A stretch of DNA of 64,000 nt from Sphingomonas sp. (GTDB lineage Bacteria; Pseudomonadota; Alphaproteobacteria; Sphingomonadales; Sphingomonadaceae), in the NCBI RefSeq assembly GCF_019635455.1, contig NZ_JAHBZJ010000004.1:124001-188000 (forward strand). The letters run 5' to 3'. The notes beneath the pieces are model-generated. The model was not told the DNA's origin and searched no databases. It was given only the letters and a program-made list of their open reading frames with translations. Shown one piece after another: positions 17,972 through 25,998 of this stretch (positions within the stretch are counted from its first letter, which is position 1; each line of letters begins with the position of its first letter). The position numbers were made by a program, and so were the translations under genes.

Positions 17972-18211
17972 ATGAGCGACTCGATTTCGGCCGAGCAGCT
18001 GCGCCTTCTGATCGAGCGGATCGAGCGGCTGGAAGAGGAAAAGAAGGGCATCGCGGACGACATCAAGGATGTCTATGCGGAGGCCAAGGCGACCGGGTTC
18101 GATGCGAAGATCATGCGTACCATCATCCGCCTGCGGAAGATGGAGAAGCATCAGCTGGACGAGCAGGACGCACTTCTCGAAACCTATCGCGCCGCGCTCG
18201 GCATGGCCTGA
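17972..18211 (+). CDS. UPF0335 (DUF2312) family protein
   Basis: Small protein of 79 residues that matches the UPF0335 family of alphaproteobacteria over its whole length: [19 protein letters not shown], then [15 protein letters not shown] and the [10 protein letters not shown] segment. The sequence predicts a mostly helical protein with a coiled coil in the first half. Function is unknown; in other species the gene is very widely conserved. A ribosome binding site GGGAGC precedes the ATG. Confidence 0.93.
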   Translation: MSDSISAEQLRLLIERIERLEEEKKGIADDIKDVYAEAKATGFDAKIMRTIIRLRKMEKHQLDEQDALLETYRAALGMA

Positions 18212-18226
18212 TCGCAGCGACCTTCC

Positions 18227-18253
18227 GTCGCCCCGGCCCTGGGCCGGGGTGAC
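18227..18253. repeat. Extragenic palindrome (REP-like hairpin)
   Basis: GTCGCCCCGGCC-CTG-GGCCGGGGTGAC forms a 12-bp stem with a three-base loop and one G-T pair, located between the UPF0335 and ybjQ-like genes. Its GTC...GAC ends and CCCCGG core resemble the block at 5331-5350, so both may belong to one family of short intergenic repeats. It could also slow transcription between the two genes. Confidence 0.55.
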
Positions 18254-18324
18254 GCATGCCGGGGAGCGATCGACTCAGCCGCCCCCCGCCGGCTAGAATG
18301 CCCCCGACCCAGGGAGGCTGATCC

Positions 18325-18651
18325 ATGATCCTGACGACTACCAGCACCGTCGATGGCCATGCCGTCACCCGCTATCACGGCATCGTGACGGCAGAGGTGA
18401 TCATCGGCGCGAACATCTTCCGCGATCTGTTCGCCGGCATCCGCGACATCGTCGGCGGGCGATCGGGCAGTTATGAGCGACCGCTCAAGGAAGCGCGCAA
18501 GACCGCGCTGGAGGAGCTGAAGGACGAGGCGCGCGCGATGGGCGCGAACGGCGTCATCGGCATCGATTTCGATTATGAGGTGATCGGCCAGGGCGGATCG
18601 ATGCTCATGGTTTCGGCGAGCGGCACGGCGGTGACGGTCAGCGGCGTCTGA
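18325..18651 (+). CDS. YbjQ/UPF0145 family protein
   Basis: Protein of 108 residues of the YbjQ (UPF0145, 'heavy-metal-binding domain') family. Diagnostic parts are [33 protein letters not shown] (seen in two blocks, around residues 20-52), the [30 protein letters not shown] region, and the C-terminal strand. The family forms pentameric rings in known structures; its cellular role is not established. The gene is preceded by AGGGAGG and lies downstream of a REP-like hairpin. Confidence 0.92.
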   Translation: MILTTTSTVDGHAVTRYHGIVTAEVIIGANIFRDLFAGIRDIVGGRSGSYERPLKEARKTALEELKDEARAMGANGVIGIDFDYEVIGQGGSMLMVSASGTAVTVSGV

Positions 18652-18867
18652 TCCACCTGGTCGCGGTGGCAATGCGACCGATCTGCTTGCACCCGTCGCC
18701 CGGGTGGTCAGGCCGGGCAAGGCCGTTCGGGAGCGGGCGGGGGCCGGAGACGCGGCCGGTTGTCGCCCGTGATCCGGCCCCGTGCTCGACCAGCGATGCC
18801 CGTGCGCGACTGAAGATAAGCGCCGTGGCGCGTGCCGCGCACCGGCAAGGAAGTCAGGAGTCCTCCC

Positions 18868-20253
18868 ATGTCCGAAACCCGTACCGAAACCGATTCGATC
18901 GGCGCGATCGAGGTTCCCGCCGACGCCTATTGGGGCGCACAGACCCAGCGGAGCATCGAGAATTTTCCATTCGGCGCGACCGAGCGGATGCCGATCGGCA
19001 TCGTCCATGCCCTCGCGCTGGTGAAGCAGGCGGCGGCGCGGGTAAATCGCCGGCATGGGCTGGACGCGATGCTCGCCGATGCGATCGAGGCGGCGGCGCA
19101 GGAGGTGGCGGCGGGCAGGCTGGACGATCAGTTCCCGCTGGTCATCTGGCAGACCGGCAGCGGCACCCAAAGCAACATGAACGTGAACGAAGTGATCGCC
19201 GGCCGCGCGAACGAGATGCTGACCGGGCGGCGCGGCGGCAAATCGCCGGTCCATCCCAACGATCATGTGAATATGAGCCAGTCGTCGAACGACAGCTTTC
19301 CGACGGCGCTGCACGTCGCGACCGTGATCGCGGCGAAACGCGACCTGTTGCCCGCGCTCGACCGGTTGACGGCGGCGTTGCTCGACAAGGCAAAAGCGTG
19401 GGACGGCATCGTCAAGATCGGGCGCACGCATCTTCAGGATGCGACGCCGATCACGCTGGGGCAGGAATTTTCCGGCTATTATGCGCAGCTCCGGCTGGCA
19501 CGGGTGCGGACGGTGCCGATCCTCGATCAGGCGCTGACCCGACTGGCGCAGGGCGGCACTGCGGTCGGCACCGGGCTGAACGCGCCCGAGGGGTTCGCGG
19601 TCGATATGGCGACCGCGCTTTCCGATCTGACCGGCATCGGCTTCGAAACCGCACCGAACAAGTTCGAGGCGCTGGCCTCGAACGACACGCTGGTCGATTT
19701 CGCGGGCCGCTTGTCGAGCCTTGCGGTTGCGCTGACGAAGATCGCCAACGACATCCGCCTGCTCGGCTCCGGCCCGCGTTCGGGCCTGGGCGAACTGGAA
19801 CTTCCGGCCAATGAACCGGGCAGTTCGATCATGCCCGGCAAGGTCAATCCGACCCAGTGCGAGATGCTGACCATGGTCGCCGCACAGGTGATCGGCAACC
19901 ATCAGGCGGTGACCGTCGGCGGGATGCAGGGGCATCTGGAACTCAATGTGTTCAAACCGATGATCGGCGCGGCCGTGCTCCGCTCGATCCATCTGCTCAG
20001 CGTCGGGATGCAGAGCTTCGCGGCGCGCTGCGTCGAGGGCCTGGAGGCGAATGAGCAGCGGATCGCGGAGCTGGTCGCGCGTTCGCTGATGCTCGTCACC
20101 GCGCTTGCGCCCGAAATCGGCTATGACAATGCCGCCAGGATCGCGAAGACCGCGCACGAACAGGGACTGACCCTGCGCGAGGCGGGGCTGAAGCTGGGGC
20201 TGGTCGATGCGGCCACCTTTGACCGCGTGGTGCGCCCCGAATCGATGATTTGA
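18868..20253 (+). CDS. fumC: Class II fumarate hydratase
   Basis: Iron-independent fumarase of 461 residues that interconverts fumarate and L-malate in the TCA cycle. The first conserved region has [15 protein letters not shown], the second [13 protein letters not shown], and the family signature [15 protein letters not shown] is at about residues 318-332 with the catalytic Ser in the flexible loop. Length and motifs match E. coli FumC. The start MSETRT was chosen for its CAGGAG site and match to the family; the frame opens 12 codons earlier. The 200 bases upstream (18652-18867) hold no gene and no clear site. Three small membrane-protein genes follow on the same strand. Confidence 0.97.
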   Translation: MSETRTETDSIGAIEVPADAYWGAQTQRSIENFPFGATERMPIGIVHALALVKQAAARVNRRHGLDAMLADAIEAAAQEVAAGRLDDQFPLVIWQTGSGTQSNMNVNEVIAGRANEMLTGRRGGKSPVHPNDHVNMSQSSNDSFPTALHVATVIAAKRDLLPALDRLTAALLDKAKAWDGIVKIGRTHLQDATPITLGQEFSGYYAQLRLARVRTVPILDQALTRLAQGGTAVGTGLNAPEGFAVDMATALSDLTGIGFETAPNKFEALASNDTLVDFAGRLSSLAVALTKIANDIRLLGSGPRSGLGELELPANEPGSSIMPGKVNPTQCEMLTMVAAQVIGNHQAVTVGGMQGHLELNVFKPMIGAAVLRSIHLLSVGMQSFAARCVEGLEANEQRIAELVARSLMLVTALAPEIGYDNAARIAKTAHEQGLTLREAGLKLGLVDAATFDRVVRPESMI

Positions 20254-20293
20254 TCGGCGGATCACGGAACCCGGACGGGCGTTGCGCTTTTTC

Positions 20294-20311
20294 TCCTCCG
20301 ACAGCGGAGGA
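20294..20311 (+). promoter_or_regulatory. Hairpin covering the ribosome binding site of the small-protein cassette
   Basis: TCCTCCG-ACAG-CGGAGGA is a perfect 7-bp stem with a 4-base loop. Its 3' arm contains the GGAGG ribosome binding site (20306-20310), eight bases before the ATG at 20319. When folded, the site would be occluded, so the hairpin is a candidate translational switch. A run of five T just 5' of it means it could also be read as a terminator on the opposite strand. Confidence 0.5.
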
Positions 20312-20318
20312 TTGGTTA

Positions 20319-20453
20319 ATGGACGTTTCGATCATCAGCGCTCTGGCCGGCGGCCTTGCGCTCGGTCTTGCCGGCACGGCGATATGGTATGGATTTCGCG
20401 GCTTGGACGAGTTGTTCGATCTTGCCACCGGGATGAAGGGGTTCGACCGATGA
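20319..20453 (+). CDS. Small membrane protein, 44 residues
   Basis: Short gene encoding MDVSIISALAGGLALGLAG and a second part ending GFDR. One transmembrane helix (about residues 5-27, Ala/Gly/Leu-rich) is followed by an amphipathic tail. The start has a strong GGAGG site at good spacing, inside a hairpin. The stop overlaps the next start as ATGA. No family recognised. It is the first of three small genes tightly packed between fumC and gmk. Confidence 0.7.
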   Translation: MDVSIISALAGGLALGLAGTAIWYGFRGLDELFDLATGMKGFDR

Positions 20454-20647
20454 TCGGGGACGCGATTGCGGGCTATATCGGCAAGCGCATCGATGAACGC
20501 GATGGAGAGGGCGGGACGCTCGGCGCCATCGCCGGTATCGCGGCGTGGCGCGTGACGAAGCGTGTCGTTCCGGCCGCGATCGTTCTGGGCGCGGCGGCGC
20601 TCGGCTACCGATATCTGACGCGCAGGCGCGATACGGCGCCGGCATGA
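20450..20647 (+). CDS. Small membrane protein, paralogue A (65 residues)
   Basis: The predicted protein has a Gly-rich amphipathic first half (IGKRIDERDGEGG, then GAIAGIAAWR) and a hydrophobic second half (PAAIVLGAAALGYRYL) that is probably one transmembrane helix, with a basic tail. It aligns without gaps to the next gene product with about 24 identical positions in 60, including I-D-x-R-D-G-x-G-G and G-A-I-x-G. Both ends overlap neighbours as ATGA, which is strong support that it is translated. Family and function are unknown. Confidence 0.72.
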   Translation: MIGDAIAGYIGKRIDERDGEGGTLGAIAGIAAWRVTKRVVPAAIVLGAAALGYRYLTRRRDTAPA

Positions 20648-20838
20648 TCCGGGCGTTGCTTGGCGCCTTGCTCGGTCGGGCGATCGATCGCCGCGATGGC
20701 CGTGGCGGCGTCAAGGGCGCAATCCTGGGCGCGGTGGGTCAGCGCGCGTTGACTCGCATGGGTCCGTTCGGGTGGGTGATTGGCGGCGCGATTCTGCTCT
20801 GGTCGTTCCTCACCGGCCGCCATCGGCGCCGATCCTGA
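20644..20838 (+). CDS. Small membrane protein, paralogue B (64 residues)
   Basis: Second copy of the small protein: LLGRAIDRRDGRGGVKGAIL in the first half and a hydrophobic GWVIGGAILLWSFL helix, with a basic Arg/His-rich tail. It is about 40 percent identical to the preceding gene product with no gaps, which points to tandem duplication. The ATG overlaps the previous stop (ATGA). It ends 46 bases before gmk. Several other start codons lie further upstream in frame, but the ATGA overlap and the paralogy fix this start. Function unknown. Confidence 0.72.
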   Translation: MIRALLGALLGRAIDRRDGRGGVKGAILGAVGQRALTRMGPFGWVIGGAILLWSFLTGRHRRRS

Positions 20839-20884
20839 CCCACGCTCCCTTGACGAAGTCCGTATCGCCGCGCCAAAGGCCCCC

Positions 20885-21559
20885 ATGGCGCAGCGCGAAT
20901 CCCAGTTCGAATTCGATCGCAGGGGCGTGTTGTTCGTCCTGTCCTCTCCCTCAGGGGCGGGAAAATCGACGATCGCCCGAAAGTTGCTTCAGGCCGAACC
21001 GGGCATGGGCGTTTCTGTGTCCGCCACCACCCGCCCGATCCGGGAGGGGGAGGAGGACGGCCGCGAATATCATTTCCTGTCCACCGAAGAGTTCAAGGCG
21101 CGCGTGGCGCGGCACGAGTTCCTCGAATGGGCGCACGTGTTCAACTATCGCTACGGCACCCCGCGCGCGCCGGTGAAGGCGATGCTGGCCGGGGGGCAGG
21201 ACGTCCTGTTCGATGTCGATTGGCAGGGCGCACAGCAGCTGTTCCAGCTGGAGGGTGGGGACGTGGTCCGCGTGTTCATCCTGCCGCCGTCGCTGCGCGA
21301 ACTGGAACGGCGCCTGCGCGCGCGCCAGACCGACAGCGAGGAAGTGATCGAATTCCGCATGCGCCGTGCCGAGCGCGAACTCAGTCATTGGGACGGCTAT
21401 GACTATGTCGTCGTGAACGACGATGTCGAAGCCTGTTTCCAGAAGGTCCACACGATCCTGAAAGCCGAGCGTGAAAAGCGCTCGCGCAAGCCCGGCCTGA
21501 TCGGTTTCATCCGCGAACGGCAGGAGGAAGCTATCGAAATGGGCCTCGCGACGCGCTAG
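20885..21559 (+). CDS. gmk: Guanylate kinase
   Basis: Guanylate kinase of 224 residues that converts GMP to GDP. The P-loop SSPSGAGKST is near residues 20-29, the guanylate kinase signature RPIREGEEDGREYHFLS follows, and ATTR, GTPRAPV and DVDWQGAQQL give the GMP- and nucleotide-binding parts. Chosen start MAQRESQFEF matches the family; an in-frame GTG or ATG upstream would extend into the small-protein gene. The C terminus has an extra IRERQEEAIEMGLATR tail. Essential housekeeping gene downstream of the small-protein cassette. Confidence 0.97.
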   Translation: MAQRESQFEFDRRGVLFVLSSPSGAGKSTIARKLLQAEPGMGVSVSATTRPIREGEEDGREYHFLSTEEFKARVARHEFLEWAHVFNYRYGTPRAPVKAMLAGGQDVLFDVDWQGAQQLFQLEGGDVVRVFILPPSLRELERRLRARQTDSEEVIEFRMRRAERELSHWDGYDYVVVNDDVEACFQKVHTILKAEREKRSRKPGLIGFIRERQEEAIEMGLATR

Positions 21560-21588
21560 TCTCTACCCGCCGAAAAGGGAGAATGACG

Positions 21589-22191
21589 ATGCCGAGAGTG
21601 ATGCTGGGCGGACTGCTGGGCGGTCTGGCGATGTGGATCGTGGGCTTCATCTTCTGGGGAACCCCGCTCAGCATGCTGGCGCTGGGGCGCACCGACGATG
21701 CCGCCAGCGTGGCGATCCAGGCATCGCTCAAACAATATCTCGGTCCGCTCGGCACCGGCGCCTATCCGATCCCCTGGCCCGATACGCCGCTCGGCACCCA
21801 GGCCTATGGCGAAGGGCCGGTCGCGCTCGTGATGTTCAATGCCCAGGGATTTGCCCGGCTCGACACCGGCGCGATGCTCGGCGGCCTGATCCTCGGCATC
21901 GTCTGCACATTGATCCTCGCCTTTGCGCTGGAGCGGGTGACGCGCGGCATGACCTTTGGCGGTCGGCTGACGATCGTCGGTCTGTTCGCGGTCGCGATCA
22001 CCGCCTACAGCCAGATCGGCCAGCCGATCTTCAACCACGCGCCCTGGGGCTATTACATCTATCTGTGGATCAGCGAGGTCGCGAGCTGGCTGGCGGCGGG
22101 CGCGGTCATCGCCTGGGCGCTGCCAAAGCCGAAACAGTCCGTCGAGCCGGAAGTGGCGTCCGCAGAGCCGGCCGATCCGCCGCTAGAGTAG
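21589..22191 (+). CDS. Hypothetical multi-spanning membrane protein
   Basis: Protein of about 200 residues with four probable transmembrane helices: an N-terminal one (VMLGGLLGGLAMWIVGFIFW), one at GAMLGGLILGIVCTLILAFAL, one at RLTIVGLFAVAITAYS and one at YIYLWISEVASWLAAGAVIAWAL. The part between the first and second is predicted to be periplasmic and contains a Pro-rich loop. A second ATG at 21589 is preferred over 21583 because GGGAG lies seven bases before it. No family recognised. Its stop overlaps that of the convergent ATP12 gene by nine bases. Confidence 0.72.
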   Translation: MPRVMLGGLLGGLAMWIVGFIFWGTPLSMLALGRTDDAASVAIQASLKQYLGPLGTGAYPIPWPDTPLGTQAYGEGPVALVMFNAQGFARLDTGAMLGGLILGIVCTLILAFALERVTRGMTFGGRLTIVGLFAVAITAYSQIGQPIFNHAPWGYYIYLWISEVASWLAAGAVIAWALPKPKQSVEPEVASAEPADPPLE

Positions 22192-22872
22192 CGACAGGAA
22201 CCGTGCGGCCGCGTCGAACTCGGCGCGGCGCGCCTGTCGGCTCTGGCGCGCGAGATCGTCCTCGCCCCAATGTTCGACCTGCCAATCCTCGTCCAGATTG
22301 GCGGCCGCCCACACATCCTCCGCCGTCACCGCCCGATCGAACAGCGCGAGTGCCGCCACCAGCGATCCGGTGATCGTGACCAGCGGAGACAGGCCGGCGA
22401 GTTCGAACGGAGAATATCGGGCTAATGCGCCGGCCAGTGCCGCGAGGCTGGCGGCCGGCTGTGGGCAGTGGATGATCCCGGTGGTCGGGCGCAAATCCGC
22501 CCCATGTCGATCCCGCGCCCAGGCGAGCAGGGGATCCCAGAACGCATCCTGCCGAAGCCGCAGTTCCAGCGGATGTTCCGCGCGATAGCATAACAGATCG
22601 CTCTCGCCATAGGCGGCCAGCCCGGCGGCAAAGGCACCGGGATCGGGCGCGATCCGGTCGATCGCCGCATTGGCAAGGCCGGTGATCGGCATCGCGCGCG
22701 GGTCGATCGCGTCGCCGACGGCGCGCCACTCATCCGCCACCGCTTCGGCAAGCGCGGCGGTCGGCAGGCGAAGCGGCGCACGCCCCGGCGTCCGGATCGG
22801 CCGGGCATCGAGATGCACGTCGAACCCACCATCGATCGGGACGACCTCCACATCGGTCCAGAACCGTTTCAT
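22183..22872 (-). CDS. ATP12 family F1-ATPase assembly chaperone
   Basis: Protein of 229 residues matching ATP12, which in mitochondria and alphaproteobacteria helps fold or assemble the F1 alpha subunit. Typical features are MKRFWTDVEV at the N terminus, DARPIRTPGRAPLRLPT, AEAVADEWRA and the ESDLLCYRAEHPLEL segment in the middle, then the C-terminal ITGSLVAALAL and WAAANLDEDWQVEHWGED. The ATG was chosen because it overlaps the stop of the 71-residue gene as ATGA; a start seven codons earlier is also possible. It is the last gene of the crcB-rluC-PaiB-HAD run. Confidence 0.93.
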   Translation of the reverse strand: MKRFWTDVEVVPIDGGFDVHLDARPIRTPGRAPLRLPTAALAEAVADEWRAVGDAIDPRAMPITGLANAAIDRIAPDPGAFAAGLAAYGESDLLCYRAEHPLELRLRQDAFWDPLLAWARDRHGADLRPTTGIIHCPQPAASLAALAGALARYSPFELAGLSPLVTITGSLVAALALFDRAVTAEDVWAAANLDEDWQVEHWGEDDLARQSRQARRAEFDAAARFLSLL

Positions 22873-23084
22873 GGGGCCGGGGGCGTGCGCCATTTGCGGG
22901 CCAGTGCGCGTGGCACGACGGCAAGGCAGTACAGGCCGGCGATCAGGATCGCGGCCCCGAGAATCTTCAGCTCGAGCACATCGCTCCGCCCGATGATGAC
23001 GAGTCCGAACACCGCACCGGCGACGGCGGCGATCTGGGTCGAGATCATCGCATAATAGCGGCCGCGTGCGGGATCCTGGTTCAC
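22869..23084 (-). CDS. Small two-helix membrane protein
   Basis: Protein of 71 residues: two hydrophobic helices (YAMISTQIAAVAGAVFGLVII and ILGAAILIAGLYCLAVVP) joined by a short charged loop, with an Arg-Lys-rich C terminus. It overlaps the HAD gene upstream and ATP12 downstream, each as ATGA, so it is certainly read as part of the operon. In related genomes a short membrane protein is often found at this place, but I know no function. Confidence 0.8.
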   Translation of the reverse strand: MNQDPARGRYYAMISTQIAAVAGAVFGLVIIGRSDVLELKILGAAILIAGLYCLAVVPRALARKWRTPPAP

Positions 23085-23740
23085 ATCGCCTCCAGCAGGT
23101 CGGGCAATTGCGCGGCGTGCATGCAGACGTGCCGCGCCCCGGCCGAATGAAGCTCATGGGCGTCGTGATAGCCCCATGCAACCCCGATCGGATGGGCGCC
23201 GGCCGCGACCGCCATCGCCATGTCGAAGCTGGTATCGCCGATCATCGCCGTATTCTGGGGCAAGGCACCCGCTTGCGCCATCGCCGCTTCCAGCATCGAG
23301 GGGTGCGGCTTCGACGGATGCCGATCCGCGGTCTGAAGCGTGACGAACCGGTCGGCAAGACCGTGATGATCGAGGATCGCGGCAAGGCCACGGTCGGATT
23401 TCCCGGTCGCGACGCCGAGCAGCCAGCCGGATTGCTCCAGCGCGTCGATCGCCGCCGCAATCCCGTCGAACAGCGGTTCCGGGTCGAGCGTGCGATCGCT
23501 GCGCATGCGGAAAAAGGCGTGCTTGTACGTTTCGGCCATCGCGGCGTGCTGATCCGCCTCCGCGTCCGGGAGCAGCGTCGCGATCGCCGGGACCAGGCTG
23601 AGGCCGACGATCCGGCGAATCGCGTCACGGGGCGGCGGATCGAGCCGGTAGGTGGCGAAGCACGCCTCCATCGCGCGACAGATATTCGCCTGCGAATCGA
23701 CCAGCGTGCCGTCGCAATCGAAGATCGCCAGCCGGGTCAC
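23081..23740 (-). CDS. HAD-IA hydrolase (phosphoglycolate phosphatase-like)
   Basis: HAD phosphatase of 219 residues. Motif I is DCDGTLVD (Asp8, Asp10), motif II the LGVATGKSDRGL segment, motif III/IV the GDTSFDMAMAVAAGA block, and the helical cap lies between residues 15 and 80. It is closest in pattern to Gph-type phosphatases acting on small phosphorylated metabolites; the exact substrate is unknown. It overlaps the downstream membrane-protein gene (ATGA) and follows the PaiB-like gene by about 109 bases, which contain no clear signal. Confidence 0.9.
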   Translation of the reverse strand: MTRLAIFDCDGTLVDSQANICRAMEACFATYRLDPPPRDAIRRIVGLSLVPAIATLLPDAEADQHAAMAETYKHAFFRMRSDRTLDPEPLFDGIAAAIDALEQSGWLLGVATGKSDRGLAAILDHHGLADRFVTLQTADRHPSKPHPSMLEAAMAQAGALPQNTAMIGDTSFDMAMAVAAGAHPIGVAWGYHDAHELHSAGARHVCMHAAQLPDLLEAM

Positions 23741-23849
23741 CCGTCCGCCCCGGGCATGAGCGGGGCTTCGCCGCCTGTTCCCCCAAGCAGACGGGAGCAG
23801 GAGAAAGCCATGGCGCGCCGCGCCGTGTGGCCGAAGTACGGGAACCGGT

Positions 23850-24455
23850 TCACAGCCCGTCCCGCATCGCCCGGGCGATCCCGTCCTGTCCCAGCGCGGC
23901 CAGCGCCTGCGCAGCCACGCGGCGGGCGGCTGCGGGCTTGTTCTGGCCGATCTTGCGGCTTCCCCGCCACTCCGTCACGTTCAGCCGCCAGCCCTGAATC
24001 GCGTTCAGCATCGCGTCGATGCGGGCGGGGTCCGCCTTGTCGCGGGTCCATTCCGTCTTGGGGGCCAGCCGTGCCTCCTGTTCGTGGCCAAGCTGGTCGA
24101 GCTGTGCGATCAGGTCGTCGCGCGTCATCGGTTCGAGTGTCCCCTCGACCTCGACCGCAAGATAGTTCCAGGTTGGGACCTCGTCTGGCCCCAGGCCATA
24201 CCAGTCCGGGCTGACATAGGCGTGCGGACCCTGCACGACGAACAGCGCGGTCTGACCGGCAAGGCCCGGATGGCTGGCCGCGTTCGATCGGCTGAAGTGC
24301 AGGCCCAGTGCGTCGGCATCCAGAACCACCGCCGGCGCATGGACGGCACGGGGGCCGGCAGGTGTCTGGACGAACAAACTGCCGAACGTGGCATCGCGCA
24401 CGAAAGCGCGCATCGCCGCGACGTCCGGCCACCGAAAGGCGGGGTTGGGGTGCAT
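23850..24455 (-). CDS. PaiB-type FMN-binding protein
   Basis: Protein of 201 residues related to PaiB, annotated as an FMN-binding negative transcriptional regulator (split-barrel flavin fold). Visible blocks are the N-terminal HPNPAFRW, GLHFSRSNAASHP, FVVQGPHAYVSPDWYG, VPTWNYLAVEVEG, and the C-terminal WRLNVTEWRGSRKIGQNKP. The ATG overlaps the rluC stop as TGATG, so it is read from the same mRNA. Its presence between rluC and the HAD gene is unusual for this cluster. Whether it regulates or merely binds FMN or haem is not known. Confidence 0.88.
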   Translation of the reverse strand: MHPNPAFRWPDVAAMRAFVRDATFGSLFVQTPAGPRAVHAPAVVLDADALGLHFSRSNAASHPGLAGQTALFVVQGPHAYVSPDWYGLGPDEVPTWNYLAVEVEGTLEPMTRDDLIAQLDQLGHEQEARLAPKTEWTRDKADPARIDAMLNAIQGWRLNVTEWRGSRKIGQNKPAAARRVAAQALAALGQDGIARAMRDGL

Positions 24456-25555
24456 CAGCGCCGGTTTCCGCGCCCACGCCGTTCGCCGCGACGTTCCTTG
24501 CGCACGGTTTTGGCATGTGCCTTTGCCTTGGCCTTTTGCTGCTCGCGCGTCGGCGGGGCCTTTTCGTCCACCGGCATCGCGTCGCCATCGGCGATGTCGA
24601 ATCCCAGGCTGGCCAGCGTCTCGGCGAAATGCGTCGGCAGATCGGCGCTCACGTCCAGCTTCCCGCCATCGGGATGGTCGATACGGATGCGGCGGGCGTG
24701 AAGATGCATCTTGCGGCTGATGCTGCCCGACAGGAAGGCGTCGGCCAGGCCGTATTTGCCGTCGCCGACGATCGGATGTCCGATCGCCGCCATATGGACA
24801 CGCAGCTGGTGCGTGCGCCCGGTATGCGGCTGCAACTCCACCCATGCCGCGCGGTTTCCGGCGCGATCGATCACGCGATAGCGGGTGCGCGCGGGTTGCC
24901 CCTCCGCCTCGTCGACATGCATTTTTTCGCCACCCGTCCCGGGTTGCTTGGCGAGCGGCAGGTCGATGAACCCATCGTCGATATCCGGCACGCCGACGAC
25001 GATCGCCCAATAGGTCTTGCGCGCGGTGCGCCCCGAAAAGCTCTTGGAGAAAAAGGCGGCGGCGCGGGCAGTGCGGGCAAGCACCAGCGCGCCCGACGTA
25101 TCCTTGTCGAGCCGGTGGACCAGCTTTGGGCGGGCATCCAGATCGAAATAGAGGCCGTCGAGCAGTTGATCGACATGATCGTGCGTCTTGGTGCCGCCCT
25201 GCGTCGCCAGCCCCGGCGGCTTGTTCAGGACGATCGCCTGATCGTCGCGGTGGATCACCATGGATTCGGCGAATTCGACCTGTTCGGGCGACAGCGTGAC
25301 GCGTGCCTTTTTGGGCCGCGCGGCGACGGCGGGCGCGGAGTCGGCCGGCGGGACGCGAATGACCTGTCCCGCCTGAATGCGATCGCCCGGCGTCGCGCGC
25401 GCGCCATCGACGCGCAACTGTCCGGTGCGCGCCCAGCGGGAGACGACATTGAAGCTGGCATCGGGCAGATGTCGCTTGAACCAGCGGTCCAGGCGGATTC
25501 CGTCATCGTCGAGCGCGACGGTGAACTGGCGCACATTTGCGGCGTCGGCGCTCAT
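24455..25555 (-). CDS. rluC: RluA-family 23S rRNA pseudouridine synthase
   Basis: Pseudouridine synthase of 366 residues. An S4 RNA-binding domain occupies residues 10-75 (DDGIRLDRWFKRHLPD...GQLRVDGARATPGDRIQAG in pieces), followed by the catalytic domain with HRLDKDTSGALVLA, whose Asp is the catalytic residue, and the conserved LQPHTGRTHQLRVHMAAIGHPIVGD region (quoted here in part as HTGRTHQLRVH). The C terminus carries a basic Lys/Arg-rich tail of about 35 residues beginning REQQKAKAKAH. Such enzymes modify U955, U2504 and U2580 of 23S rRNA in E. coli. The start is set by ATGA overlap with crcB. Confidence 0.92.
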   Translation of the reverse strand: MSADAANVRQFTVALDDDGIRLDRWFKRHLPDASFNVVSRWARTGQLRVDGARATPGDRIQAGQVIRVPPADSAPAVAARPKKARVTLSPEQVEFAESMVIHRDDQAIVLNKPPGLATQGGTKTHDHVDQLLDGLYFDLDARPKLVHRLDKDTSGALVLARTARAAAFFSKSFSGRTARKTYWAIVVGVPDIDDGFIDLPLAKQPGTGGEKMHVDEAEGQPARTRYRVIDRAGNRAAWVELQPHTGRTHQLRVHMAAIGHPIVGDGKYGLADAFLSGSISRKMHLHARRIRIDHPDGGKLDVSADLPTHFAETLASLGFDIADGDAMPVDEKAPPTREQQKAKAKAHAKTVRKERRGERRGRGNRR

Positions 25556-25929
25556 GCCAGGCCCCGCGCGATCTGAAGGCCGGCGAACAGCGCCGCCAGC
25601 GAGAAGATGACCGAGGACAGGATATAGAAACCGGCAAGCAGGAACTGCTCGCGTTCGAGCATCAGCACCGTGTCCAGCGAAAACGCCGAAAAGGTGGTGA
25701 ATCCGCCGAGCATTCCGACCCCCAGCAGGTAACGGAGCGCCGAATCGCCGCCCGCCCGCGCGGCCAGCCAGCCGGTGAGCAGGCCCATCATCAGCCCGCC
25801 CAGAATGTTCACGGTCAGCGTCCCCCAGGGGAAATTGGGGCCGAACAGCGCAAGCGTCAGCCGGCCGGTCAGATGCCGTGCGCCGGCGCCGATCGCGCCG
25901 CCCAGCATGACGAGAAGAAGATGGAGCAT
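25552..25929 (-). CDS. crcB: Fluoride channel CrcB (Fluc)
   Basis: Membrane protein of 125 residues with four helices. The family motifs are GGAIGAGARH near the N terminus, GTLTVNILGG in the second helix, and GGFTTFSAFSLDT in the third, containing the Phe pair and Thr/Ser of the pore. It lowers internal fluoride as a dual-topology dimer. No fluoride riboswitch is visible in the 70 bases upstream. It opens the compact crcB-rluC-PaiB-HAD-ATP12 operon and follows a lipoprotein gene. Confidence 0.96.
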   Translation of the reverse strand: MLHLLLVMLGGAIGAGARHLTGRLTLALFGPNFPWGTLTVNILGGLMMGLLTGWLAARAGGDSALRYLLGVGMLGGFTTFSAFSLDTVLMLEREQFLLAGFYILSSVIFSLAALFAGLQIARGLA

Positions 25930-25998
25930 TCTCCGCCGTTAGCGCGGTTCGGGGGCGGGGGCCAGTGCGACCGGCCACCGCCCCCTGGGAGAGACCGT

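Noticed and set aside
25930..25998. Possible fluoride riboswitch before crcB
   Set aside because: The 70 bases upstream show neither the conserved loop sequences nor a pseudoknot partner; only GC-rich spacer is seen.
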